A DNA stretch of 64,000 nt. Source: Neorhizobium galegae bv. orientalis str. HAMBI 540. Its GTDB lineage: Bacteria > Pseudomonadota > Alphaproteobacteria > Rhizobiales > Rhizobiaceae. Each line of letters opens with the position of its first letter. Position 1 is the first letter of the stretch. A program made the position numbers and the translations under genes. The notes below the pieces were generated by a model, which saw nothing but the letters and a program-made list of their open reading frames with translations, had not been told where the DNA came from and ran no database searches. This document shows, piece after piece, positions 55,249 through 64,000 of this stretch. Location of the stretch: assembly GCF_000731315.1 (NCBI RefSeq), contig NZ_HG938353.1, positions 2,790,001-2,854,000 on the forward strand, read 5' to 3'.

Positions 55249-56790
55249 CTATTCCATCGCCACGCTGTGATCCACAGCCGGTGCCTTGGCCGGCTTGCGC
55301 AACACGAACAGCAGCGGCATCACCGCAAGCGACATGATCATCAGCAGCTTGAAATCGTCCACATAGGCGATGATCGTCGACTGCAGCGTGATGATGCTGT
55401 CGAGCGCACTGGCGCCGGCAACCGTCGTCGGGTCCAGGCCCGCCGCAGCCTTTGCCTGGAAGGCGTGGTTGAACGGCGTCACATAGCTGACGATGTCCGC
55501 ATGATTGCGCTGGACATTTTCCACCAGCAGCGCCGAGACGACGGCGATGCCGACGCTGGAACCGATATTGCGCGACAGATTGTAGAGACCGGTCCCGTCG
55601 CCGCGCATATGCGCCGGCAGCGTCGCGAACGCGATCGTCGTCAGCGGCACGAACAGGAAGCCGAGGCCCGCACCCTGGATGAAGCCGACATAGACGATCG
55701 TCCACTGCGAGACGTCAGGCGTCCAGCCGGTCATCGCATACATCGCCCAGGCGGTGATCGCGAGGCCAAGGAAGATCAGGATGCGCGTATCCACCTTGCC
55801 GATCAGCCGCCCGACTAAGAACATGCACACCATCGTGCCGAGACCGCGCGGCCCCATGACGATGCCGGCGGTGATCACCGGATACCCCATCAGCGATTGC
55901 AGGTACGGCGTCATCAGGGCGAGCGAAGCGAGATAGGTCACCCCGATCACGAAGATGAAGATCATGCTGACGGTAAAATTCTGGTCGAGGAAAAGGCGCG
56001 GATTGATGAACGACTTTTCTGCCGTGAACGTGTGGACGAGCAGCAGGTAGAAGGCTGCCGCGCAAACCATGGCTTCGACGACGATCTCGCTCGAGGAGAA
56101 CCAGTCGAGCTGCTGGCCGCGGTCGAGGAAGAGCTGCAGCGACGCGATAGCGAGACTGAGCATGCCGAAGCCGAACCAGTCGAGCTTCGCCTGCGCGTCG
56201 ATCTTGGTCTCCTTGACGAAGACGCTGATGCCCATGAAGGCCAGGATGCCGATCGGCACGTTGATATAGAAGACCCAGCGCCAGCTGATATTGTCGGTCA
56301 GCCAGCCGCCGATGACCGGGCCGAGCACGGGGCCTACCATGACCGAAACGCCGAACAGCGCCATCGCCGATCCGCGCTCCTCGACGGAATAGATATCGAG
56401 CAGGATGCCCTGCGACAGTGGCACGAGGGCCGCGCCGAAAAAGCCCTGCAGCAGGCGGAAACCGACGATCTGCGGCAGCGACTGGGCGAGCCCGCAGAGG
56501 ACCGAGGCGGCGACGAAGCCGAAGATGGCGACGAGCAGCACCCGCTTGCGGCCGAACTTGGCGGCCAGGAAGCCGGACGGCGGCGTCATGATCGCCGCAG
56601 CGACGATATAGGAGGTCAGCACCCAGTTGATCTGGTCGGCGGAAGCCGAAACGCTGCCCTGGATATAGGGCAGCGCGACGTTGGCGATCGTCGTATCAAG
56701 CGCCTGCATGATGACGGCCAGAATGACACAGGCTGTAATCGCACCACGATTGGCGACCACAGACGCTGCCGATGAAACGACGTTGCTCAT
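55249..56790 (-). CDS. DHA2-family (EmrB-like) MFS multidrug transporter
   Basis: 513 aa, 14 TM helices. Motif A-like GFLAAKFGRKRVLL, motif C GVSVMVGPVLGPVIGGWLTD, EmrB-typical NWVLTSYIVAAAIMTPPSG at the first loop and WRWVFYINVPIGI. It is paired with the membrane-fusion protein 5 nt upstream, so it probably exports drugs across both membranes with an outer-membrane channel encoded elsewhere. Confidence 0.94.
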   Translation of the reverse strand: MSNVVSSAASVVANRGAITACVILAVIMQALDTTIANVALPYIQGSVSASADQINWVLTSYIVAAAIMTPPSGFLAAKFGRKRVLLVAIFGFVAASVLCGLAQSLPQIVGFRLLQGFFGAALVPLSQGILLDIYSVEERGSAMALFGVSVMVGPVLGPVIGGWLTDNISWRWVFYINVPIGILAFMGISVFVKETKIDAQAKLDWFGFGMLSLAIASLQLFLDRGQQLDWFSSSEIVVEAMVCAAAFYLLLVHTFTAEKSFINPRLFLDQNFTVSMIFIFVIGVTYLASLALMTPYLQSLMGYPVITAGIVMGPRGLGTMVCMFLVGRLIGKVDTRILIFLGLAITAWAMYAMTGWTPDVSQWTIVYVGFIQGAGLGFLFVPLTTIAFATLPAHMRGDGTGLYNLSRNIGSSVGIAVVSALLVENVQRNHADIVSYVTPFNHAFQAKAAAGLDPTTVAGASALDSIITLQSTIIAYVDDFKLLMIMSLAVMPLLFVLRKPAKAPAVDHSVAME

Positions 56791-56795
56791 GGTCG

Positions 56796-57953
56796 TTACT
56801 CGTGCGCGTAGGCGGTCGACAGGTTGAGGAGCTTCTGGGCGAATTCCGGCAGGCCGCGCTTGTGGCCGGTATCGACATCGACCACCGTACTCATGCCGGC
56901 GCGAAGCGGCGGCTTGCCGGCCGTGTCGTCAATCGTCACACGCATCGGAATGCGCTGCACGACCTTGACCCAGTTGCCGGACGTGTTCTGGGCCGGCAGC
57001 AGCGCGAAACTGGAGCCGGAAGCCGGGCTGACGCTCGCGACCTTGCCCGTCCACTGGACGCCCGGATAGGTATCGACGCTGATCGTCACCGGCTGGCCGG
57101 GCTTGATATAGGTCAGCTCGGTTTCCTTCGGATTGGCGGCGATCCACATGTTCCTGGTCGAAACCAGCGAGAAGCCCTGCTGGGCGGCTTCGAGATAGCT
57201 GCCGACCTGCAGCGCACTGACATTGGTGACGATGCCGTCGAACGGCGCCCGCACGACCGTGTTGTTCAACTGGCGTTGCGCATCGTCGACCGCCGCCTGG
57301 GCTTCGAGATAGAGCGGGTTCTGTTCGATCGGCTGGTCGGCATTGCCGCCGAGCTGGGCAAGCGTCGCATCGGCCTGCGCCTTGGCGACCGCCACCTTCT
57401 GGTGGGCAGCATCGAGATTGTGCTTGGCGTCATCCAATGCCGTCTGCGAGGCGGCCGAACCGGAGATCAGCCGTTCCTGGCGTTCGACAACAGTCTGGAA
57501 ATAAGGAATGTCGGCTTCCGCCTGGGCGATCTGTGCGAGCGATTCCCGATAGGAGGCTTGCAGGTTGAGGAGCTGGTTGCGTGCGGCCCCGAGCTTTGCC
57601 TTGGTGCCGTCGAGCGCAATGCGGAAACTGTCTGGCTTCAGCGAGAAGAGAACCTGGCCCTGGCGGACCTCCTGGTTCTCATGCACGTCGACGGACGCCA
57701 CGGTGCCGGCGACATCGGTCGTTACGCCGATCATGTCCGCCTGGAGATAGGCGTTGTCGGTCGACAGGATCTGGCCGCCTTCGACGTAATAATAACCGCC
57801 GATGACCAGCGCGATCGGCAGGAGCGCGAAGAGCACCGGGCGCTTGAGGTTCCGTCGCTTCCGCGCCTTGCTATGTTCGGCCGCTGCCGGAGCGGGTGTT
57901 TCGAGAACGGTGACGTTGCTGTCTTCGGACGAACGGGCGGTGGTCTCAGTCAT
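56796..57953 (-). CDS. EmrA-type membrane fusion protein (HlyD family)
   Basis: 385 aa. One N-terminal TM helix (LFALLPIALVIGGYYYVEGG), biotinyl-lipoyl-like and alpha-hairpin regions (coiled coil residues ~100-210), and beta-barrel C-terminal (VVRAPFDGIVTNVSALQVG, GQPVTISVDTYPGVQWTGKV). Bridges the MFS pump to an outer-membrane channel. Its start overlaps the MarR stop by 8 nt. Confidence 0.93.
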   Translation of the reverse strand: MTETTARSSEDSNVTVLETPAPAAAEHSKARKRRNLKRPVLFALLPIALVIGGYYYVEGGQILSTDNAYLQADMIGVTTDVAGTVASVDVHENQEVRQGQVLFSLKPDSFRIALDGTKAKLGAARNQLLNLQASYRESLAQIAQAEADIPYFQTVVERQERLISGSAASQTALDDAKHNLDAAHQKVAVAKAQADATLAQLGGNADQPIEQNPLYLEAQAAVDDAQRQLNNTVVRAPFDGIVTNVSALQVGSYLEAAQQGFSLVSTRNMWIAANPKETELTYIKPGQPVTISVDTYPGVQWTGKVASVSPASGSSFALLPAQNTSGNWVKVVQRIPMRVTIDDTAGKPPLRAGMSTVVDVDTGHKRGLPEFAQKLLNLSTAYAHE

Positions 57954-58419
57954 GGGAGGACTTCTTTTGAGCTTTGTCGGCCGGCGCGCGGCAGGCCGTA
58001 ACGAGGTTGGATTTCATGTGTTCGAGTATTTCAAAGAGACGGGCGCGGTCGGCGTCCGAAATGTTTTCGAGCGCATCCTGGCGCGTCGCATCCCCGAGCT
58101 CGCGGCCTTCGTCGAGCAGAGCCCTCGATTTCTCGGTCGTGTAGAGCAACGTGATCCGCCGGTCGGTCTCATGCGGGCGGCGCTCAATGAGGCCGCGTTC
58201 CGCAAGATTGTCGAGCACCCGCATCACCGAAATCGGCGAGATTTCCAGAAGCTCGGCAAGCGCCTTCTGGTGAATGCCTTCGCAGCGGGAGAGATAGACA
58301 ATCGTCTGCCACTGGGCACGCGTCAGGCCGATATGCTTCGCGCGCTGCTCGAAGCGCTTTCGAAACAGGCGTGCGACGTCATTAAAAAGGAAGCCGAGAG
58401 TCGGGTTGTTGTTTGGCAT
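57946..58419 (-). CDS. MarR-family transcriptional regulator (EmrR-like)
   Basis: 157 aa from ATG 58419, chosen because the conserved sequence starts MPNNNPTLGFLFNDVARL; the upstream in-frame extension is unlikely. The winged HTH (LTRAQWQTIVYLSRCEGIHQKALAELLEISPISVMRVLDNL, spread over the motif) and wing (ERRPHETDRRITLL) are clear. It leads the emrRAB-type operon and should repress it until a lipophilic ligand binds. Confidence 0.93.
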   Translation of the reverse strand: MPNNNPTLGFLFNDVARLFRKRFEQRAKHIGLTRAQWQTIVYLSRCEGIHQKALAELLEISPISVMRVLDNLAERGLIERRPHETDRRITLLYTTEKSRALLDEGRELGDATRQDALENISDADRARLFEILEHMKSNLVTACRAPADKAQKKSSHD

Positions 58420-58853
58420 GGCAAATACTAGTGCGCTGATGGTAAGCATGTATATGTCTTTGGATCGATTGACAACCAAGAACCCCGCGACGTTCTGTCG
58501 CCATCGGCATCACAGTTTCGTGCGTGGATCGCCTCGCTACCTGCGGTGCGGCAAACTTGATTTTCCGGACATGTGGAAGCTTTCGGCGATCTGGCTATTG
58601 GCCGGCAAATCAATTGCGGGACGATCCCGATGCTACATTGGGAGTTCGCTCACCAATGAAAGTGAGGAAATTCTAACAAACCTTAAATGTTCGCGAAGGC
58701 TGTCGAAATACATCGGCAACAATACTGCTTCATCCAACCTTAAAAGCTCGGCGTTATAGAATAAATCAGCCTCGCGACGACCGACAAATCCCCGCATCGC
58801 TCGGATCGCGGACGCGACAGATCAACATCGATTTCAGAAAGCAGACAGGCCCG
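58420..58853. other. 434-nt intergenic region without a supported gene
   Basis: It lies between the divergent MarR and metallopeptidase genes. Only short frames with no homology are seen. The left side should hold the emrRAB-type promoter. A TTGTCA and a TATACA element 15 nt apart read on the - strand near 58445-58470, which is shorter than usual spacing. I see no RNA gene signature. Confidence 0.45.
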
Positions 58854-59774
58854 ATGCGACGCAGCCTTCTCCCTCTCGCCCTTATCGGGCTACTTGCGCT
58901 GCCGATGCCCGGCGCCCAGGCGGCAGCCCTCACCGACGACCTTCAAGGGCTTTCCAAGCAGCAGGTCGAGGACAGTGTCGAGTTCGCATTCGGCAATGCG
59001 CTGTTTTTCCTGTTCCATGAAGCCGGACATATGCTGGTTTCGGAATTCAACCTGCCGGTTCTTGGCCGCGAAGAAGATGCCGTGGATACCCTCTCCACGC
59101 TGCTCCTGCTGGAAGCGGATGGCGAGGTTTTCGATACGGCGCTGACCGACTCCGTCGACGGCTGGACGTTTTCCGCCGAGGCAAGCGAGGCGGCTGAAGA
59201 GGAGCAGGCCCTGTGGGATGTCCACGCGCTCGACCGCCAGCGCGCCTTCAGCATGGTCTGCATGATGGTTGGCAAGGATGCGGAGAAGTTCAAGGAATCG
59301 GCCGACAACCTGGAATTTCCGGAGGAGCGCCGCAAGCAGTGCGTCGGCGAATATCAGAAAGCGCGTGACAGCTGGTTCGGTGTCCTGAAGCCGCATCAGA
59401 GGACCGACGGACAGAACAACAAGTTCACGATCACCTATAAGAAGCCGAACAACAAGGAACTCCGGGATTATGCGGACCTGACGAAGACGGCGAAGGTTCT
59501 GGATATCCTGGCCGAGCTTCTTTCCGGGCTCTACAAGCTCGACGACGGCATCAAGCTGACCGCCGCGGAATGCGGCGAGTCGAATGCTTACTGGTCGCCG
59601 AACGAACGCGAAGTGACCTACTGCTACGAGTTGACGCAATTGCACACGCAAACGGTCGCCAACTATTTCCGCAACGGCGAGGACAACAACGGCGACGACG
59701 AAGCGGAGGAGAAGACCTCCGAGGCAAAGCCGGCATCGACAAAGGTGTTCGGCACGGCGACCGCCCGCAAATAG
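58854..59774 (+). CDS. DUF4344 putative metallopeptidase
   Basis: 306 aa. Sec signal (cleavage near GAQAAA). The zinc motif HEAGH is at residues 55-59 (FLFHEAGHMLVSEF), with an acidic third-ligand region REEDAVDTLSTLLLLEA nearby. Six Cys in the mature part could form disulfides. DUF4344 is a predicted secreted gluzincin-like family without known substrate. The C-terminal 35 residues are acidic and Lys-rich, probably disordered. Confidence 0.87.
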   Translation: MRRSLLPLALIGLLALPMPGAQAAALTDDLQGLSKQQVEDSVEFAFGNALFFLFHEAGHMLVSEFNLPVLGREEDAVDTLSTLLLLEADGEVFDTALTDSVDGWTFSAEASEAAEEEQALWDVHALDRQRAFSMVCMMVGKDAEKFKESADNLEFPEERRKQCVGEYQKARDSWFGVLKPHQRTDGQNNKFTITYKKPNNKELRDYADLTKTAKVLDILAELLSGLYKLDDGIKLTAAECGESNAYWSPNEREVTYCYELTQLHTQTVANYFRNGEDNNGDDEAEEKTSEAKPASTKVFGTATARK

Positions 59775-59798
59775 GAAAGCCGGCAAAACTTGAGATCG

Positions 59799-59837
59799 AA
59801 ATGCCCGGCTCTCGATCGAGGAGCCGGGCATTTTCAT
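59799..59837. terminator. Bidirectional terminator
   Basis: AAATGCCCGGCTC (59799-59811) pairs with GAGCCGGGCATTT (59821-59833), a 13-bp perfect stem with a 9-nt loop. It lies between convergent metallopeptidase and hydrolase genes. Confidence 0.9.
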
Positions 59838-59844
59838 TTTGACA

Positions 59845-60459
59845 TCAAGCGCCGTAGGGCGCGAAGAACTTTTTGGCGGCCTCGATCTCGTTGGGACGGA
59901 TCTCATGTCCGCCTCCATGCCATTCCAAAGTCACTGCGTCGCCCTGCTTCTTGAAGTATTCCGCAAGGTCGGTGGTCTGGGCCACGGAGGCGATCGGATC
60001 ATGCTGGCCGGCGGTGATCAGCACACGGCTCTGAAGCTTGTCCTTGCGGTCCTTTGGCGCGAACGGGATCAGCGAATGCATCAGCACGCCCGCGCCGAAC
60101 AGGCCAGGCTTCTCGATCATGATATTGGCGAGAATGTTCGCGCCGTTCGAAAAACCGAGGCCGAGCACGGTCGAGGAACCGTAACGTTCGCGGTTGGCGG
60201 CGACGAATTCGCTCATCCGCTCGGTCGCCCGGGCCAGATCCTCGCAATCGTAGACGCCTTCTGCCTTGCGCCGGAAGAAACGCGCCGCGCCGTGTTCGGA
60301 AATGTCGCCGCGCGGCGAGATAACCGTGGCGCCCGGCAACAGCCGGCCGCCGAAATCGAAAAACTGGTTTTCATCGCCGCCGGTGCCGTGGAAGACGAAC
60401 AGGATCGGCGCTCCGGGAGCACCGGGGCGCGCCCGGTGCACATAACTGTCGTAACTCAT
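59845..60459 (-). CDS. Alpha/beta hydrolase, MhqD-like carboxylesterase
   Basis: 204 aa. Nucleophile elbow LGFSNGAN (Ser in GFSNG), FVFHGTGGDENQF oxyanion region, catalytic Asp in TAGQHDPI and His in GGGHEI. This matches the phospholipase/carboxylesterase group related to MhqD. It is the second gene after a ring-cleaving dioxygenase, as in the Bacillus mhqNOD system that detoxifies quinones. Confidence 0.92.
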   Translation of the reverse strand: MSYDSYVHRARPGAPGAPILFVFHGTGGDENQFFDFGGRLLPGATVISPRGDISEHGAARFFRRKAEGVYDCEDLARATERMSEFVAANRERYGSSTVLGLGFSNGANILANIMIEKPGLFGAGVLMHSLIPFAPKDRKDKLQSRVLITAGQHDPIASVAQTTDLAEYFKKQGDAVTLEWHGGGHEIRPNEIEAAKKFFAPYGA

Positions 60460-60486
60460 GATGGTCTCCTTGGACGCGTCGCTTGG

Positions 60487-61419
60487 TTAGGCGTCCAGCG
60501 GTTCGAGATGTTGTTCGAGCGTTGACCGCAGATGTGCATGCTGTGCGGGCAGCTTCAGGGCTTCACCGAGATGAGCGGTATCCTCGTCGCGATCGAAACC
60601 GGGTTCGTTGGTGGCGATTTCGAACAGTACGCCGCCCGGCGTGCGGAAATAGATCGCCCAGAAGTAATCGCGGTCGATGACCGGAGTGACCTGGTAACCG
60701 GTATCCATCAGCGCCTTGCGGACTTCGAGCTGCTTTGCGCGGTTCTCGACCGCAAAGGCGATGTGATGGACCGAGCCGGCACCGAGATTGGCGCGGGCAA
60801 TGTTCGGCATGGTTTCGATGTCGATGACATCGGCGCCGTTGCCGCCCGGCATGATCAGACGGGTCACGCCATCCTGTGCGTCGGCCTGTTGGTAGCCCAT
60901 GAATTTCAGGAGTTCAGCCGTGGCACCCTCATCGCGAAGACGAAGCGAAGCGGAATGGAAGCCGCGGATCGCGTGATCTTCGGTAATGCCGTTGCCGACG
61001 AACTGCTTGCGGGCATCGTCCTTGACTTCAACGAGCGCGAACCCGTCGCCGTCAGGGCCGGCGAAATGCAGGCGGTTTTCACCGAAGGCGCTATCGGCCT
61101 TGATGCCTTCCGCGCCGGCTTTCGTCAGGCGGTCGGTCCAGAAACCGAACGAACCTTCAGGAATCGAGAAGAGTGTCGTTCCGACTTCGCCGGTGCCCTG
61201 ACGGCCGCGGGCGATATGCGGGAATGGGAAATAGGTCATCACCGAGCCGGGAGAACCAACTTCATCGCCGTAATAGAGATGGTAAACGTCCGGAGCGTCA
61301 AAGTTGACGGTCTTCTTGACCCGGCGAAGGCCGAGCGTGTCGGTGAAGAACTTGTTGTTGGTGCTGGCGCTGGCAGCCATCGACGTGACGTGGTGGAGGC
61401 CTTTGATCTGGTCGAGCAT
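60487..61419 (-). CDS. Ring-cleaving dioxygenase, MhqO/LinE-like
   Basis: 310 aa with two glyoxalase (VOC) repeats. Metal ligands are suggested by GLHHVTSMA in repeat 1 and GSVHHIAFAV in repeat 2, with a Glu near PGGVLFEIAT. It is the type I extradiol-like family that opens hydroquinone or catechol rings. Coupled to the MhqD-like esterase 27 nt downstream. No MarR (MhqR) gene adjoins; the promoter is in the 61420-61562 gap. Confidence 0.92.
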   Translation of the reverse strand: MLDQIKGLHHVTSMAASASTNNKFFTDTLGLRRVKKTVNFDAPDVYHLYYGDEVGSPGSVMTYFPFPHIARGRQGTGEVGTTLFSIPEGSFGFWTDRLTKAGAEGIKADSAFGENRLHFAGPDGDGFALVEVKDDARKQFVGNGITEDHAIRGFHSASLRLRDEGATAELLKFMGYQQADAQDGVTRLIMPGGNGADVIDIETMPNIARANLGAGSVHHIAFAVENRAKQLEVRKALMDTGYQVTPVIDRDYFWAIYFRTPGGVLFEIATNEPGFDRDEDTAHLGEALKLPAQHAHLRSTLEQHLEPLDA

Positions 61420-61562
61420 TTTAAACCCCTTTTCTGCGGACCGCCTGTGCGGCCTGCTGTTCTGGGGTAAAGATGGTGGAAGGACCGGGAATTGGATAGA
61501 CGCGACGATCCGAACGCATTGTTCACTCTGTGTAGACGACCATCGGTCAATCGTTCACAGAA

Positions 61563-62255
61563 TTAGACTTGTTCCGGCAGGCGCCAGTCGACCGGATCCT
61601 TGCCGATCGACTGCAGATAGGCATTCGCCTTGGAAAACGGCCGCGAGCCCAGAAAGCCGTTATGCGCAGAAAGCGGCGACGGATGGGCCGACTTGATCAC
61701 CAGATGGCGCTGCTGATCGACGAAAGCCGCCTTCTTCTGGGCATAGGAGCCCCACAGGATAAAGACGACGCCATCGCACTCGTCGTTGACCGCCCGGATC
61801 ACCGCATCGGTGAACCGTTCCCAGCCCTTGCCCTGATGCGAGGCCGCCCTCGCCTCCTCGACCGTCAGCACGCTGTTCAGAAGCAGGACACCCTGCTCCG
61901 CCCAATGTTCGAGGCATCCGTGCCTCGCCGGCGGAATGCCGAGATCCGTCTCCATCTCCTTGTAGATGTTGACGAGCGACGGCGGGGCGCGCACGCCCGG
62001 ACGAACGCTAAAGCAAAGCCCATGCGCCTGGCCGAAGCCGTGATAGGGATCCTGGCCGAGGATGACGACCTTCACCTCGTCGAGCGGGGTCAGATCGAGA
62101 GCCCGGAAATATTCCGAGCCTTTCGGGAAGATGCGTTTGCCCGCTTCCTTTTCGGCGACGAGGAAGCGGCGCAATTCGCTCATATAGGGATTGGAAAACT
62201 CAGGCCCGAGCGCGTGTTTCCAGCTTTCCTCGAGCTTGACCTCGCCTTCCGCCAT
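61563..62255 (-). CDS. ung: Uracil-DNA glycosylase
   Basis: 230 aa from ATG 62255 (GAAGGA upstream). Family I motifs are [11 protein letters not shown] with catalytic Asp69, [19 protein letters not shown] and [13 protein letters not shown]. It removes uracil from DNA in base-excision repair. It lies 11 nt after galE on the same strand, probably in one transcript. Confidence 0.97.
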   Translation of the reverse strand: MAEGEVKLEESWKHALGPEFSNPYMSELRRFLVAEKEAGKRIFPKGSEYFRALDLTPLDEVKVVILGQDPYHGFGQAHGLCFSVRPGVRAPPSLVNIYKEMETDLGIPPARHGCLEHWAEQGVLLLNSVLTVEEARAASHQGKGWERFTDAVIRAVNDECDGVVFILWGSYAQKKAAFVDQQRHLVIKSAHPSPLSAHNGFLGSRPFSKANAYLQSIGKDPVDWRLPEQV

Positions 62256-62266
62256 GCCGTGGTCCT

Positions 62267-63259
62267 TCAAATCACATGATGGTTGGAGCGGGAATGCCAG
62301 TCCCAGGCCGAACGGATGATATCGTTCAGGCTGTATTTTGGCTCCCAGCCGAGCACCGCCCTCGCCTTGTCGTTATTGGCGACCAGCGAGGTGGAATCAC
62401 CTTCGCGCCGGCCGGTATATTCCACCGGGAAAGGTTTTCCGGAAACCGCCGAAATCGCCGCCAGCAGTTCCTTCACCGTCGTGCCGGTGCCGGTGCCGAG
62501 ATTGAGCTCTACCGTCTCACCGCCTGCGAGAAGGTAATCGACCGCCCGCACATGCGCGTCGGCCAGATCGAGCACGTGGATATAGTCGCGCACGCAGGTG
62601 CCGTCGCGGGTGTCGTAATCGTCGCCAAACACCTTGAAACCCTGGCGACGGCCGAGCGCCGCCTCGATCGCGAGCGGAATGGCGTGGGTCTCCGGCGTGT
62701 GCCACTCGCCGACCCGGCCCTCGAAATCGGCGCCGGCCGCATTGAAATAGCGCAGCATGACCGACTTCAGATCCTTGTAGGTGCCGTAATCCTTCAGCGC
62801 CTGCTCGACGATGAATTTGGTGCGGCCGTACGGGTTGATCGGCGCCTGTTTGTGGGTCTCGTCCATCGGCACGCGATCCGGCAGGCCGTAGGTGGCGCAG
62901 GTTGAGGAAAACACGAAGGCCTTGATGCCGGCATCGATCGCCGCCGACAGCAGCGTCAGCGCCCCGACCACGTTGTTGTCGTAGAAGGCAACCGGGTTCT
63001 TGACCGATTCCCCCACCTCGATCAGCGCCGCGAAATGCAGCACGGCATCCGGCTTGTGCTTGGCAAACACTTCGTCGAGCCGGGCGCGGTCACGGATATC
63101 GCCCTGTTCCAGCTCACCCCAGCGCACGAATTCCGCATGCCCGTTGGAGAGATTGTCGAAGACGATCGGCTGATAACCTCGCTCGGCGAGCACCAGACAC
63201 GTATGGGAGCCGATATAGCCGGCCCCGCCGACCACGAGTACTTTCTTCCCTGACATCAT
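62267..63259 (-). CDS. galE: UDP-glucose 4-epimerase
   Basis: 330 aa from ATG 63259 (63256 also possible; AGGGGAA precedes). Rossmann motif [22 protein letters not shown] with catalytic Ser, YGRTKFIVE with catalytic Tyr/Lys, and C-terminal substrate-binding [13 protein letters not shown]. Converts UDP-glucose and UDP-galactose for exopolysaccharide and LPS; in rhizobia it is often named exoB. Confidence 0.96.
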   Translation of the reverse strand: MMSGKKVLVVGGAGYIGSHTCLVLAERGYQPIVFDNLSNGHAEFVRWGELEQGDIRDRARLDEVFAKHKPDAVLHFAALIEVGESVKNPVAFYDNNVVGALTLLSAAIDAGIKAFVFSSTCATYGLPDRVPMDETHKQAPINPYGRTKFIVEQALKDYGTYKDLKSVMLRYFNAAGADFEGRVGEWHTPETHAIPLAIEAALGRRQGFKVFGDDYDTRDGTCVRDYIHVLDLADAHVRAVDYLLAGGETVELNLGTGTGTTVKELLAAISAVSGKPFPVEYTGRREGDSTSLVANNDKARAVLGWEPKYSLNDIIRSAWDWHSRSNHHVI

Positions 63260-63344
63260 TTCCCCTGCGGTTATTGAAGCCGGCGGCACTATAACCGGCG
63301 GCGATCGAAAAGCCAGCACTTGACCACAACAAGCCACATTGAAA

Positions 63345-63367
63345 AATATAGCACCTGGTGCTATATT
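63345..63367. promoter_or_regulatory. Palindromic operator of the second toxin-antitoxin locus
   Basis: AATATAGCACC (63345-63355) and GGTGCTATATT (63357-63367) are perfect 11-bp arms around a single T, ending 5 nt before the toxin ATG at 63373. This is a textbook position for antitoxin autorepression. Confidence 0.75.
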
Positions 63368-63372
63368 CAGCT

Positions 63373-63731
63373 ATGACTGGTCGGGCATTCAAAACGGCAT
63401 GGTTTGCCAAGGCGGCAAAGAAAGCCCGGATATCGGACCGCGAGCTTTGCAAGGCCATTGCTCAGGCTGCCTTGGGTCAGGCGGATGACCTCGGCGGCGG
63501 CGTTTCAAGAAGCGCCTCAACGACAACCGGCATCGGTCGATCATTCTGGCTAAAGTGGGTGAGTTCTGGGTCTATACCTATCTATTCGCCAAACAGGATC
63601 AGGCCAATATCGACGATGACGAACTGGCGGCGTTCCGCAAACTGGCCGAACTTTACCGAAAGAAGACGCCCGGTGCTTTCGATGCGGAACTGAAGAGCGG
63701 CGCACTGGTGGAGATTTGCAATGGCGACTAA
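63373..63731 (+). pseudogene. RelE/HigB-type toxin gene with a one-base frameshift
   Basis: The ATG frame gives a typical start (MTGRAFKTAWFAKAAKKARI, then LCKAIAQAALGQADDLGGGV). It shifts at the T run 63503-63505 (CGTTTCAAG). Inserting one T restores VFKKRLNDNRHRSIILAKVG and EFWVYTYLFAKQDQANID to a normal end at TAA 63729-63731, overlapping the antitoxin start. The restored protein would be ~119 aa, matching HigB-like (PF06296-type) toxins. The gene is therefore inactivated in this sequence, or the base is a sequencing error. Confidence 0.82.
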
Positions 63732-64000
63732 GCGGAAATTCAAGAGCGCTGCCTTCGAGGCGATCCAAAGCGCTGTGGAAGGCATGTACGAAGCCGGCAC
63801 GATCGACAAGGAAACGATGCGGACCTTTGACCAGACCTGCCTTTCGGTTCCGGTGGAACTTGGACCTGACGACATCAAGGCCTTGCGGGAGGGCAATCAC
63901 GTCAGCCAGCCGGTCTTTGCCCGATACCTCAACACCAGCGAATCGACAGTGCAGAAGTGGGAGACCGGCGCCAAACGCCCCAGTGGACCCGCGCTGAAAC
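63721..64000 (+). CDS. XRE/HigA-type antitoxin, truncated at the window end
   Basis: 93 codons visible from ATG 63721 (MATKRKFKSAAFEAIQSAVEG). The XRE HTH core (VSQPVFARYLNTSESTVQKWE) with TGAKRPSGPA is present and the frame is open to the last base. It overlaps the toxin by 11 nt, the usual toxin-first arrangement. It appears intact as far as it can be read. Confidence 0.88.
   Translation, partial: MATKRKFKSAAFEAIQSAVEGMYEAGTIDKETMRTFDQTCLSVPVELGPDDIKALREGNHVSQPVFARYLNTSESTVQKWETGAKRPSGPALK

Noticed and set aside
58420..58853. Small ORFs in the MarR-metallopeptidase gap
   Set aside because: No ribosome site, composition or homology supports them.
1..64000. CRISPR arrays, insertion sequences, tRNA or rRNA genes
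   Set aside because: No repeat-spacer pattern, transposase homology, terminal repeats or tRNA-like arms were seen on either strand.

Overview
The window is ordinary chromosome from a Rhizobiaceae-type alphaproteobacterium (Rhizobium/Agrobacterium/Neorhizobium group; genus not resolved). The basis is high GC, dense co-oriented operons with 1-11 nt overlaps, and lineage markers: CtrA, SciP, ChpT, EipA (DUF1134), a heterotetrameric sarcosine oxidase, RpoH and several DUF1127/DUF6867-type small proteins. I see no tRNA or rRNA gene, no insertion sequence, no CRISPR array and no prophage. The only mobile-flavoured items are two small toxin-antitoxin loci and one orphan DUF2793 (phage/GTA tail-type) gene.

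Layout. 1-2955: a GlxA-type AraC regulator cut by the window edge, a DUF488 protein, a LysE exporter and an SDR. 3077-7390: an NCS1-like permease with a Cys-rich tail, a hybrid histidine kinase joined to it by an ATGA stop/start overlap, and a LuxR-type response regulator; this looks like a split transporter-fused sensor. 7467-13649: a Gly-rich protein and a complete branched-chain amino-acid ABC transporter (livHMGF, DUF6867, livK). 13947-19004: sarcosine oxidase soxBDAG.

19243-26195 is a cell-cycle and envelope neighbourhood: DUF2793, a priming sugar transferase with a perfect CtrA box upstream, sciP, a PqiA-like protein, a GNAT, a fliJ-like gene, ctrA (promoter with four GANTC sites), a degenerate receiver protein, chpT and eipA. 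26354-32564 is housekeeping: a coiled-coil membrane protein, a SpoU methyltransferase, rluD, an AraC regulator, a 53-aa Cys-rich protein, DUF1127 and rpoH. 32655-33701 holds an ACT-domain gene broken by an amber codon and an intact higBA locus with a palindromic operator. 33742-41846: a 902-aa Ala/Pro/Glu-rich membrane protein, purA, a DMT transporter, a chemoreceptor and a small secreted peptide.

42097-50117 is a catabolic locus of unknown substrate: a creatininase-family amidohydrolase, a LysR regulator, an NMT1/SsuA-type ABC transporter, a cytosine-deaminase-like amidohydrolase, an FAD-linked oxidase and a flavodoxin-fold quinone reductase. An identical 12-mer lies upstream of both transcription units. 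50114-63259: GNAT, LtrA, a lytic transglycosylase lipoprotein, an L,D-transpeptidase, RidA plus aldehyde dehydrogenase, an EmrRAB-type efflux operon, a DUF4344 metallopeptidase, an MhqO/MhqD-like pair, ung and galE. The window ends in a second toxin-antitoxin locus whose toxin gene carries a one-base frameshift while the antitoxin, cut by the window edge, is open as far as it can be read.

The most unusual items are the split permease/kinase/regulator system, the creatininase operon with its shared 12-mer, the CtrA/GANTC regulatory architecture around sciP-ctrA-chpT-eipA, and the two point-lesion genes.
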